A DNA stretch of 64,000 nt, taken from positions 2,963,501-3,027,500 of the forward strand of contig NZ_ASWH01000001.1 of the NCBI RefSeq assembly GCF_000407545.1, in the 5' to 3' direction. This document shows, one piece after another, positions 37,986 to 45,401 of this stretch. Both the position numbers and the translations under genes were made by a program. This DNA comes from Enterococcus gilvus ATCC BAA-350. Lineage in GTDB: Bacteria > Bacillota > Bacilli > Lactobacillales > Enterococcaceae. The number at the start of each line of letters is the position of its first letter. Within the stretch, counting starts at the first letter, position 1. Under the pieces are notes generated by a model. It did not search any database. It had not been told where the DNA came from and saw only the letters and a list, made by a program, of their open reading frames with translations.

Positions 37986-38917
37986 GTTTGTAACTCCTCT
38001 TCTTTGATTTCAATTTGTTTGCTTAATTCTTCCACATCTAAAAAATCGGTCAATCCCTTGCGAAACGCTGTGGAGCTTCCAGCAGCCAGACTTTTTCTTA
38101 ATGTTTCTTCTAACGGCTGCTCCGATAAATACCCCGCCAAAAACGTTCCTAATAATGTATCGCCGGCACAAGCAGTATTCACGACTTTCCCCTTGGGCGA
38201 ATTGCCTCGAAGGATTTTTTCTTGTGTAAAGAAAATGGCTCCTTTTTCACCAAGAGACAGCAGTACATTTTGTGCCCCTGCTTCCAATAATTGCTGCCCA
38301 TAAAATAAATAAGCTTCTTCAGTATCGATCACTTGTCCAAACCAATCAGACAATTCCTCCTCATTGGGCTTCAGTAAAAAGGGATGGTACGGCAGACAAT
38401 CCATGATCTCGTGATAACTGCTATCAATAATTAAGTGAACGCCTCGCTCCTGGCAGATACGACTGATCTCCACTAAAATCCCAGGCTCCACGCCTTTTGG
38501 CAAACTCCCCGAAAAGCAAAGGTAATCGTCTGCTTTAAGACTTCTGATTTGAGTCAAAAATTCTTGGACTTTTTCAGGCGGGATCGCTGGCCCCTGATTG
38601 ACTAATTTATACTCCTCCTCCGTTTGATTGACTTGCGTGAAGACATTGATGCGGGTCATGCCCGGAACCTCAATAAATGCTGTATTGATTGCTTTTTCCT
38701 GTAAATAGTCTTCTATATAATTCCCTGTAAATCCCGCACGAAACCCCAAAGCAGTAGTGGGCGTTCCCAACATGTTCAATATGAGGGACACATTCACCCC
38801 TTTGCCGTTCGCTTGTATGTCATCGTCTTTCGTTCGATTTACGGTAAAAGGAATCATGGTATCTGTTTCAATAAATAGATCAATCGCTAAATTCATAGTG
38901 CATGTATAAATAGACAT
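37967..38917 (-). CDS. PfkB-family 1-phosphofructokinase / tagatose-phosphate kinase
   Basis: This 316-residue kinase has the PfkB motifs NGKGVNVSLIL (37-47) and NTACAGDTLLGTFLAGYL near residue 250. The usual GAGD is CAGD; the catalytic Asp is kept. It would add a second phosphate to the PTS product: fructose-1-P or tagatose-1-P to the 1,6-bisphosphate, which LacD then cleaves. It is the first gene of the operon, divergent from the RpiR regulator. FruK and tagatose-1-phosphate kinases cannot be told apart here from sequence alone. Confidence 0.85.
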   Translation of the reverse strand: MSIYTCTMNLAIDLFIETDTMIPFTVNRTKDDDIQANGKGVNVSLILNMLGTPTTALGFRAGFTGNYIEDYLQEKAINTAFIEVPGMTRINVFTQVNQTEEEYKLVNQGPAIPPEKVQEFLTQIRSLKADDYLCFSGSLPKGVEPGILVEISRICQERGVHLIIDSSYHEIMDCLPYHPFLLKPNEEELSDWFGQVIDTEEAYLFYGQQLLEAGAQNVLLSLGEKGAIFFTQEKILRGNSPKGKVVNTACAGDTLLGTFLAGYLSEQPLEETLRKSLAAGSSTAFRKGLTDFLDVEELSKQIEIKEEELQTWEIIN

Positions 38918-38989
38918 GAATGATGACCTCCTTGACCTTATTATGAGGGATAAGACGTAGAAAAGGTTTTCACGATCAAGAGATTTCCA

Positions 38990-39021
38990 TGAAAAGCTTT
39001 ACATTTTTTCACGAAACGTGA
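38990..39021. promoter_or_regulatory. Operator candidates between the sugar operon and rpiR gene
   Basis: TGAAAAGCTTTACA (38990-39003) matches cre at 12 of 14 positions, but its centre is GC where cre has CG. TCACG-AAA-CGTGA (39009-39021) is a perfect inverted repeat, and TTTTCACGA also occurs near 38967-38975. These are plausible CcpA and RpiR sites in a 149-bp divergent region. Confidence 0.35.
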
Positions 39022-39066
39022 TACTTTTTAAGTAGCGTTACATGTGAAAGAAGGGTAAACGAAACC

Positions 39067-39816
39067 ATGGACTCTAAATTGAGCAGTACTGAACACTATC
39101 TTTGGGACTTTGTTGAAAGTCATATTCTCGAGATCCCCAACTATTCCATCGTCAAACTGAGTGAACAAGCCAATGTTTCCACGGCCACGATCGTTCGCAC
39201 GATGAAAAAGAAAGGCTATGAAGGATTCACCGCCTTTAAGCATCATTTAAAGGAGCAGGAAAATAAAAACATCAATTTTTCTTCTTTAGATAAGGTAGAC
39301 AAAGGCATTCGACAAGCGATCCTCAAAAATGAACAAGAAGTGGTTCGTACCATTAACATGATGAAAATCGGAAATATTGAGGACGCCATCCAAAAAATCA
39401 AATTTGCGGAACGGGTCATTATTTTTGCCAGAGGGTTCTCAGAAATGATCGGACAGGAAATGATGGTAAAATTTCAACTGACCGGAAAAAATTGTCAGAT
39501 GCACACAGATCCAGAGATCATCAAAAATATCAGCCGAAAATTAACGAAACGAGACATTGTCCTGTTCATTTCCTTGAACGGGGAGACGAAGGAGCTCGTA
39601 ATTGCGGCTAAAAATTGTTACGATGCGGAGATCGGCACGATCTTACTAACGGCAAGCAACACGTCCAGTCTAATGAACTATTGTGAAATTCCTTTAGTTG
39701 GCTTCAAATCCGAAGGTTCCTACTTCCCCGATTATGAAGTTCGTTCAAGATTGCCGCTGCAAATCATCGCACGTATTTTACTCGATTCCTATGCGCTGCG
39801 CGTCACTGATAATTGA
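39067..39816 (+). CDS. RpiR/MurR-family transcriptional regulator
   Basis: This 249-residue protein has an N-terminal HTH (about 1-77: SIVKLSEQANVSTATIVRTMKKKGY) and a C-terminal SIS sugar-phosphate-binding domain (about 105-235: VIIFARGFSEMIGQE, VLFISLNGETKELV). RpiR proteins sense phosphosugars. It is divergent from the PTS/lacD operon, which it probably controls. It also lies only 34 bases before the DUF1538 gene on the same strand, so it may be co-transcribed with it. Confidence 0.85.
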   Translation: MDSKLSSTEHYLWDFVESHILEIPNYSIVKLSEQANVSTATIVRTMKKKGYEGFTAFKHHLKEQENKNINFSSLDKVDKGIRQAILKNEQEVVRTINMMKIGNIEDAIQKIKFAERVIIFARGFSEMIGQEMMVKFQLTGKNCQMHTDPEIIKNISRKLTKRDIVLFISLNGETKELVIAAKNCYDAEIGTILLTASNTSSLMNYCEIPLVGFKSEGSYFPDYEVRSRLPLQIIARILLDSYALRVTDN

Positions 39817-39850
39817 ACTACGTACAGAACTCAGTCAAAGGAGTGAATCA

Positions 39851-41383
39851 ATGAATCAAAAATTAAAAGAGAATATTTCTGAATCCTTATCCTCTGTCCT
39901 CCCGATCACAGTGATCGTTCTATTCGTAAGCGTCCTTTTAGTCCCGATGGAAATCGGGACATTCGCGATGTTTTTAATGGGGGCTGTCATGCTGATCATC
40001 GGCATGGGATTCTTTCAGCTAGGTGCTGAAATCGCCATGACACCCCTCGGAGAAGGGATGGGGGTCCAATTATCCAAAAGTAAAAAAATCGGCATCCTAG
40101 CAGTGAGTGTGTTTATTATCGGCGCTGTTATTACGATCGCCGAACCTGACCTGCAAGTGCTGGCGGATCAAATGCCCGCCATTCCCAGCGATTTATTAGT
40201 GTGGACCGTCGCCATCGGGGTCGGGCTTTGTCTAACGATCGCTGTCTTACGGATTTTATTTAAAATCAATTTATCCTTGATACTAATGATTTTGTACGTT
40301 GTCGTGATTTTGCTTTCCTTCTTAACCCCAAATGATTTCGTTCCCGTAGCCTTTGATTCCGGCGGGGCAACGACTGGTCCCATTACTGTCCCTTTCATTC
40401 TGGCATTAGGCGTTGGTCTGGCTTCTGTTCGTAGTGACAAAAATGCTTCCGAAGACAGCTTCGGACTCGTCGCTATCTCCAGTATCGGACCTATTCTGGC
40501 AGTATTGCTGCTAGGGATCTTTTTCCGACCTACCGATGCCTCTTACTCGCCTATTGAATTTTTGAACGTCACCACAACACAAGACGTCATGCGTGAATTT
40601 ATGTGGGAACTGCCCCATTACGCAAAAGAAGTCTTCATTTCCATCCTCCCTATCGCTCTTTTATTTTTTATTTTTCAATTAATCAGCCGACGCTACCATC
40701 ATCGACAATACCTGCGAATGATCGTCGGACTCATCTATACCTATATTGGCTTGGTCCTTTTTCTAACGGGCGTGAGTATCGGCTTCGCACCTGTTGGCAG
40801 TCTGCTGGGCAGCGAATTAGCGACAAGCCCATTCAAATGGCTGCTGATCCCGATCGGCATGCTGATCGGCTACTTTATCGTAAAAGCAGAACCGGCGATC
40901 CAAGTTTTGAACCATCAAGTCGATAATGTCACAGGCGGGGCCATTTCCGCGACTGCTATGAATGCCAGCCTTTCGATCGGTGTCGCCATCAGTGTCGGAT
41001 TGGCAATGTTGCGGGCATTGACTGGACTCAGTATTTACTGGATCATCATTCCCGGGTACATCATCGCCTTACTTCTCTCCAGATTCGTTCCGAAACTATT
41101 TATCGGGATCGCCTTTGACTCTGGCGGTGTCGCCAGCGGCCCCATGACCAGCACCTTTCTCCTGCCTCTTTGTATAGGGGTCAGCGAATCCCTTGGCGGA
41201 AATATCATGGCGGATGCCTTTGGGGTCGTAGCCCTTGTCGCATTGACGCCTTTGATCGCGGTGCAGATCATGGGTCTCGTTTATAAATGGAAGGACGCAC
41301 GCGCGACAGGAAATGCCGCGTTATCTGTAGAAGAACTAAATGAAATTGAAGAATGGGAGGACTCCGAGGATGACACAGAATAA
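39851..41383 (+). CDS. DUF1538 family integral membrane protein with internal duplication
   Basis: This 510-residue protein has about 12 to 14 hydrophobic segments and two homologous halves. The pattern AFDSGGxxxGPxT occurs twice (PVAFDSGGATTGPIT and GIAFDSGGVASGPMT), each followed by FGLVAISSIGPILAV or FGVVALVALTPLIAV. This is the DUF1538 family of unknown function; the symmetric repeat suggests a transporter or channel. The ATG at 39851 has AAAGGAG upstream. The acidic C-terminus (NEIEEWEDSEDDTE) overlaps a PII-like gene by 14 bases, implying that the two proteins act together. Confidence 0.8.
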   Translation: MNQKLKENISESLSSVLPITVIVLFVSVLLVPMEIGTFAMFLMGAVMLIIGMGFFQLGAEIAMTPLGEGMGVQLSKSKKIGILAVSVFIIGAVITIAEPDLQVLADQMPAIPSDLLVWTVAIGVGLCLTIAVLRILFKINLSLILMILYVVVILLSFLTPNDFVPVAFDSGGATTGPITVPFILALGVGLASVRSDKNASEDSFGLVAISSIGPILAVLLLGIFFRPTDASYSPIEFLNVTTTQDVMREFMWELPHYAKEVFISILPIALLFFIFQLISRRYHHRQYLRMIVGLIYTYIGLVLFLTGVSIGFAPVGSLLGSELATSPFKWLLIPIGMLIGYFIVKAEPAIQVLNHQVDNVTGGAISATAMNASLSIGVAISVGLAMLRALTGLSIYWIIIPGYIIALLLSRFVPKLFIGIAFDSGGVASGPMTSTFLLPLCIGVSESLGGNIMADAFGVVALVALTPLIAVQIMGLVYKWKDARATGNAALSVEELNEIEEWEDSEDDTE

Positions 41384-42080
41384 ACCTGCGATCCGAATGC
41401 TGGTCTTGATTATCGGCCACAAGGATACAAAAAAGGCGCATGCGATCTTTGATGCCCACAATGCCCCCGTCCAATATCTCTGTATTGGTGAAGGAACAGC
41501 AACAAGCGAAGTCATGGATGTTTTAGGCTTAGGAATCTCTGAAAAAGTTATTCTCTTTTGTCCTGTTTTAAAACTTCAAGTACCGGAGCTGTTCCGCGCA
41601 CTCGCTGAAGGGCTGTGTTTGCATAAACCCAATCGAGGGTGCGCATTCACATTTCCTATCTCAGGAGCAAGTTCATATATCAAGAAAATTTTGGCCTCTG
41701 AACTGCCAAAAACGAGTCAGAAGGAACATGAAGGAGAGGAAAGACAAATGATTCATGAAGCAAAGCATTGTTTACTGATGGTCACTATCAATCAAGGATT
41801 TAGCGAAGAGGTCATGATCGCGGCCACTGCGGCTGGTGCTGCTGGCGGAACCGTTGTCCATGCCCGCCGACTGGATTCTCAAGAAACACTAAAAAAATGG
41901 GGCATCAGTGTTCAGCCAGAAAAAGAAATGGTGTATATCTTAGTCGAACAAGAAAAGAAATTGGCGATCATGAAAGCCATCAGTGAACAGTGCGGACTGC
42001 TCAGTGAGGCGCAAGGAATCTTAATGTCTATTCCTGTAGATGGTGTGATCGGACTAAACATAGATACACCCTCTTCATAA
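41370..42080 (+). CDS. Tandem PII-like regulatory protein
   Basis: This 236-residue soluble protein consists of two ferredoxin-like modules (about 9-105 and 133-230) joined by a charged linker. The second resembles PII signal proteins: a start HCLLMVTINQGFSEEVMIAA, a Gly-rich GAAGGTVVHARR at the T-loop base and an end ILMSIPVDGVIGL. The uridylylated Tyr of GlnB is not evident. PII proteins bind ATP/ADP and 2-oxoglutarate or other ligands and gate transporters. Overlap with the DUF1538 gene suggests it controls that membrane protein. GGAGG lies about 12 bases before ATG 41370. Confidence 0.65.
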   Translation: MTQNKPAIRMLVLIIGHKDTKKAHAIFDAHNAPVQYLCIGEGTATSEVMDVLGLGISEKVILFCPVLKLQVPELFRALAEGLCLHKPNRGCAFTFPISGASSYIKKILASELPKTSQKEHEGEERQMIHEAKHCLLMVTINQGFSEEVMIAATAAGAAGGTVVHARRLDSQETLKKWGISVQPEKEMVYILVEQEKKLAIMKAISEQCGLLSEAQGILMSIPVDGVIGLNIDTPSS

Positions 42081-42081
42081 A

Positions 42082-42123
42082 AAAAAGAGGCACCTATCGA
42101 ATTCACGATAGGTGCCTCTTTCC
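42082..42123. terminator. Bidirectional terminator
   Basis: AAAGAGGCACCTATCG pairs perfectly with CGATAGGTGCCTCTTT around AATTCA. It lies between the PII-like gene and dps, which converge. Confidence 0.9.
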
Positions 42124-42137
42124 ATTTTTAAATAGAC

Positions 42138-42605
42138 TTACGCATCAATTTCTGGTGCTTTTCCTAAATGTGCTTGGATCATCCAAATACGTTTTTCAGT
42201 CGCTGTTTTGAATTCGATGAAGATATCTTGTGTTGGATCATCGCCTTCTTCACCAGTAACTTCAATTCCTTTTTGGTAAAGATCTGCTAAATAACGGTAG
42301 CCTTCAACAAGTGTTGACAAGCGTTCTTCCATCGTACGATCCCAACGTCCTACTTCATCAGGAATCTTTGTTTGGTCAGCCATTTCACGCAATGTTGAAA
42401 ATGGTGAGCCGTCTAATGTGATCAAGCGTTCTGAGATTTCATCCAATTGATCATTCACATCATCCATAAAATCATCCATCATTGGGTGTAATGTCAAGAA
42501 ACCAGGACCACGCATATACCAATGTGTTTGGTGAATGACCATGGACATTTGACTCAAGTCTGCAACTAGTTGGTTCAGTACTTCTTTTGTTTTTTCGAAT
42601 TTCAT
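42138..42605 (-). CDS. dps: Dps-family ferritin-like protein
   Basis: This 155-residue four-helix protein carries the inter-subunit ferroxidase ligands of Dps: His28 (QTHWY), His40, Asp44, Asp55 and Glu59 (LHPMMDDFMDD, DEISER). It stores iron as ferric core using H2O2 and protects DNA from Fenton chemistry, which is useful in a cell whose GlpO makes H2O2. ATG at 42605 follows AGGAGG; the 15 codons upstream are not needed. An AT-rich imperfect palindrome near 42639-42656 overlaps its probable promoter. Confidence 0.92.
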   Translation of the reverse strand: MKFEKTKEVLNQLVADLSQMSMVIHQTHWYMRGPGFLTLHPMMDDFMDDVNDQLDEISERLITLDGSPFSTLREMADQTKIPDEVGRWDRTMEERLSTLVEGYRYLADLYQKGIEVTGEEGDDPTQDIFIEFKTATEKRIWMIQAHLGKAPEIDA

Positions 42606-42717
42606 TCCTTTATACCTCCTAATTTTTGCTCCAATAAAAGCATAATACAATTATGGCAAAAGCACAAAGGAAATGCTGTAAAATTGATTTTTTTTCGTAC
42701 TTTATTTGAGAAGGAAG

Positions 42718-43407
42718 GTGAAAAAAATCATACACTTTATTTTTGGCACAATCATTGGCTCCTTTTTAGCTGTCGTTTGCTCCCGCATCCCAAAAGGAGA
42801 ATCCCTGCTTTCCCCACCGTCACATTGCGAACACTGCGGACACACACTTAGACCAGTGGAACTGGTCCCGCTGGTCTCCGCCGTCTTTCTGCGCTTTCGT
42901 TGTACACAATGTCATCAGCCATTTCCTGCAAGGAGCTTTTGGATAGAACTCGGATGCGGCATTTTATTTGCGATCTTCTTGCCGAATTTTCAATGGGTCG
43001 CTCTCTGGCAACTCTTTTGGTTGCTAAGCACCTTGGTTTTAGCAGTGATCGACTGGGATTATTTGATTGTCGAGATGCGGATTTTTTATTGTACAGGGGG
43101 GCTGCTGCTGCTCAGCGGGGCATATCTATTTCATCTGAATTGGCTTCACCCGCTGATCATCGGGGCTCTGTTTTATCTTAGTCAAAAAATTCTCCCAAAC
43201 AGCTTAGGTCTGGGAGATCTTTGGGTGATTGGTTTGTGGAGTTTCTTTTTGTCTGGCTACGAACTGCTGCAGATCTTATTCATTGCTTCATTCAGCGGCT
43301 TGGCCTTTTTCGCTCTGGAAGCCTTTCGAAAAAAGAAGCCAAAACAGCTTCCTTTTCTCCCCTTTTTGTTTATCGGGCTGCTATTCCTGCTGATCAAAAA
43401 GCATTAA
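42718..43407 (+). CDS. comC: Type IV prepilin peptidase (A24), competence type
   Basis: This 229-residue membrane protease has two Cys pairs in the first cytoplasmic loop (Cys37-x2-Cys40 and Cys62-x2-Cys65, a zinc site) and the catalytic aspartates Asp112 (AVIDWD) and Asp167 (GLGD). It cleaves, and possibly methylates, ComG-type prepilins for DNA uptake. The GTG at 42718 preceded by AGAAGGAAG is preferred over a TTG four codons earlier without a ribosome site. No comG genes are in the window, which is usual for the enterococcal/streptococcal comC. Its stop overlaps the ancestral msrA stop on the other strand (TTAA at 43404-43407). Confidence 0.88.
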   Translation: MKKIIHFIFGTIIGSFLAVVCSRIPKGESLLSPPSHCEHCGHTLRPVELVPLVSAVFLRFRCTQCHQPFPARSFWIELGCGILFAIFLPNFQWVALWQLFWLLSTLVLAVIDWDYLIVEMRIFYCTGGLLLLSGAYLFHLNWLHPLIIGALFYLSQKILPNSLGLGDLWVIGLWSFFLSGYELLQILFIASFSGLAFFALEAFRKKKPKQLPFLPFLFIGLLFLLIKKH

Positions 43408-43481
43408 GCCTCCCAATGCTGACGAATAAAGCCTTTGCGTCCTGACCCTTCACTATACGCATTGTAGTGCCCAGGATTTTT
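43404..43481 (-). other. Orphaned C-terminal codons of msrA
   Basis: Beyond the TAA at 43484-43482 the msrA frame stays open for 25 codons, reading KNPGHYNAYSEGSGRKGF and further to HWEA, then stops at 43406-43404. This matches the conserved MsrA C-terminus (YHQDFYKKNP...Y...GSGR.GF...HW). The in-frame TAA therefore replaces what is normally a lysine codon. Confidence 0.85.
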
Positions 43482-43928
43482 TTAATAAAAGTCTTGGTGA
43501 TACTCTTCCGCTGGATAAAAGGGTTGTGCCGGTTCGATTGAAGTCACAATAGGTTCTTTGAAGCGTCCGCTAGCCTGTAATTGTTCCTTCGAAGCTTCGG
43601 CCGCTTCTTTTTGTTCCATGGATGCATAAAAAATGGCCGGACGATAAGAATCTCCGCGATCCGCAAATTGTCCAAAAGCGTCTGTCGGATCTGTTTGCTG
43701 CCAATAAATATCTACCAATTGCCGATACGAAATAACAGATGGATCAAATGTGATCTCGACTGCCTCTGTGTGACCTGTCGTACCGCTGCAAACTTCTTCG
43801 TACGTCGGATTCGGTACGTGCCCGCCTGTATATCCTGAAACCACGGCCTTGATGCCAGGCATTTGGTCGAATGGTTTCACCATACACCAAAAGCAGCCGC
43901 CGGCAAAAATTGCTTTTTCTTCTTTCAT
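43482..43928 (-). CDS. msrA: Peptide methionine-S-sulfoxide reductase with premature stop
   Basis: This 148-residue protein has the catalytic Cys12 in GGCFWC and the family segments [26 protein letters not shown] (in two conserved parts) and YHQDFY. It reduces methionine-S-sulfoxide in proteins after oxidative damage. The frame ends directly after YHQDFY at a TAA, although the next 25 codons still encode the conserved C-terminal tail; the intact protein would have 174 residues. The catalytic cysteine remains but the lost tail packs near the active site in known structures, so activity may be weakened. msrB is not adjacent. Confidence 0.85.
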   Translation of the reverse strand: MKEEKAIFAGGCFWCMVKPFDQMPGIKAVVSGYTGGHVPNPTYEEVCSGTTGHTEAVEITFDPSVISYRQLVDIYWQQTDPTDAFGQFADRGDSYRPAIFYASMEQKEAAEASKEQLQASGRFKEPIVTSIEPAQPFYPAEEYHQDFY

Positions 43929-44009
43929 GAGAGAATCCCCCTTTTGACTTCATCATAACCAATTTGAGAGAAATTGAAACGAATCTGCTCAACCGATTTT
44001 TCCAAAATA

Positions 44010-44050
44010 AAAAAAATAGCGGCTGCCGAAATTTTGGCAGCCGCTATTTT
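44010..44050. terminator. Bidirectional terminator beside the LCP gene
   Basis: AATAGCGGCTGCC pairs with GGCAGCCGCTATT around GAAATTTT, flanked by A and T runs. It follows the LCP gene stop by one base on the minus strand. Confidence 0.88.
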
Positions 44051-44051
44051 C

Positions 44052-45152
44052 CTAATAATTGTCCTTATCAATTGGATACAGGATCTTTCCGTAGCCAGTA
44101 TAATCGTAATGTGTTCCCGCGCTTATTTTGTCTACCTCGCTGTCATCAAAGAATAATTGATTGTCATCGTCTTCATCTAAGTTCGGTAATTTTTTCTTCG
44201 TTGGCAGTCCCAACTGTTTCTTCACGACGTTTTGTTCTTCCAATAAATTGTTCAATCCCAGGACTTGGAAGTAAATGTCGTTGATCATCTCACCTTGTCC
44301 CTCTACTTGTGTTTGCTTGATATTCTCAGCCGCTGGTGTATAGTCTTTTGCGACAGTCAGCATCTCGTTCCAAGTAAGGTCTGTCCGCACGTAATCTTCT
44401 ACTGCACGTAAATATTTTTTATATTTTGTCACAGAATCAACGGAGAGGATTTTATGGACAAGCTTTGAAAGGATCTCCCGTTGTCGCGCTTGCCGGCCGA
44501 CATCTCCTTTTGGATCTTCGTGGCGCATCCGCACATACTCTAATGCGTGCCGGCCATCTAAGATCTGCTCCCCTTTTTTCACATGCACCCCATCTAAGGT
44601 AAAGTCGATTTTATTGTCGACTTCGATCCCTCCAACGGCATCTACTAATGTTTTTAATCCCTTCATATTGATCTCAATATAGTGATCCACCGGGACATCC
44701 ATCATTTTTTGGACAGATTCAATCGCCATTTTTGTTCCGCCCAACGAATACGCCGCATTCAATTTATCATAATAGGTATCCCCTTTGGCAACGTAATTGT
44801 TCTCATCGCCTTTATACCCAACGATCTGCGTATAAATGTCTCGATCTAGACTGGTCATCAAGGTTTGTTTTTCTTTCGGATTGATCGTGACCAACATCAT
44901 CGAATCCGAACGCCCTTGGTATGTTCGTCCCTTGTCTCCCGTATCCGTCCCCATCAAGAGAATAGAAAAAGGCTCGCCGCTTTTTAAATCCACTGCGTCT
45001 GATCGCTTGCTCTTATAGTCAATTTTTTTTGTCATTTTAGTGATTGCCTGATCCACATCGTTATTTACTTTCAATAAATAGACAGTGGCGCCTCCGACAA
45101 ATAGTACAATAATTCCAATGACAATCAAGATGATTTTCTTTGTTCTGCTCAT
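44052..45152 (-). CDS. LytR-CpsA-Psr (LCP) family cell-wall polymer ligase
   Basis: This 366-residue membrane-anchored protein has one N-terminal TM helix (about 5-26) and an extracellular LCP domain with ILLMGTDTGD, GRSDSMMLVTINP, SLDRD and the Arg-rich RMRHEDPKGDVGRQARQREIL. LCP enzymes move undecaprenyl-linked teichoic acid or polysaccharide onto peptidoglycan. The acidic C-terminal region (LDEDDDNQLFFDDSEVD) is variable in the family. ATG at 45152 is chosen for GAGGTG 7 bases upstream; four extra codons upstream lack support. The gene is monocistronic between two terminators. Confidence 0.92.
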   Translation of the reverse strand: MSRTKKIILIVIGIIVLFVGGATVYLLKVNNDVDQAITKMTKKIDYKSKRSDAVDLKSGEPFSILLMGTDTGDKGRTYQGRSDSMMLVTINPKEKQTLMTSLDRDIYTQIVGYKGDENNYVAKGDTYYDKLNAAYSLGGTKMAIESVQKMMDVPVDHYIEINMKGLKTLVDAVGGIEVDNKIDFTLDGVHVKKGEQILDGRHALEYVRMRHEDPKGDVGRQARQREILSKLVHKILSVDSVTKYKKYLRAVEDYVRTDLTWNEMLTVAKDYTPAAENIKQTQVEGQGEMINDIYFQVLGLNNLLEEQNVVKKQLGLPTKKKLPNLDEDDDNQLFFDDSEVDKISAGTHYDYTGYGKILYPIDKDNY

Positions 45153-45314
45153 GTAGCACCTCAAAAATTTTTACGTCTCCGTAGAGTTTCCGTCATTTTC
45201 TCACAAAAAGACCGTTGGCAATAGCATTTGCCTGATGCTCTAAACGAAATTTAATATCTGTTTAAAGTGACCGCTCTCATTTTGCCAGATACCTTCCTAT
45301 AATAGCGCGAAAAC

Positions 45315-45354
45315 AAAAAGACCACAAGATTCTTTTGAATCTTGTGGTCTTACA
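45315..45354 (-). terminator. Terminator of the rpoBC operon
   Basis: A perfect 15-bp stem (AAGACCACAAGATTC / GAATCTTGTGGTCTT, loop of four bases) is followed by TTT on the minus strand. It lies 50 bases after rpoC. The further spacer up to 45152 shows only AT-rich promoter-like sequence for the LCP gene. Confidence 0.9.
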
Positions 45355-45401
45355 TGTTAACTATACCTAGCTTCATAAACGAATTCGTGAAGCCTTTGGA
45401 T

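Noticed and set aside
42639-42656. PerR box upstream of dps
   Set aside because: The arms ATAAT/ATTAT are 3 bases apart where the PerR consensus has 1, so it is not a convincing match.
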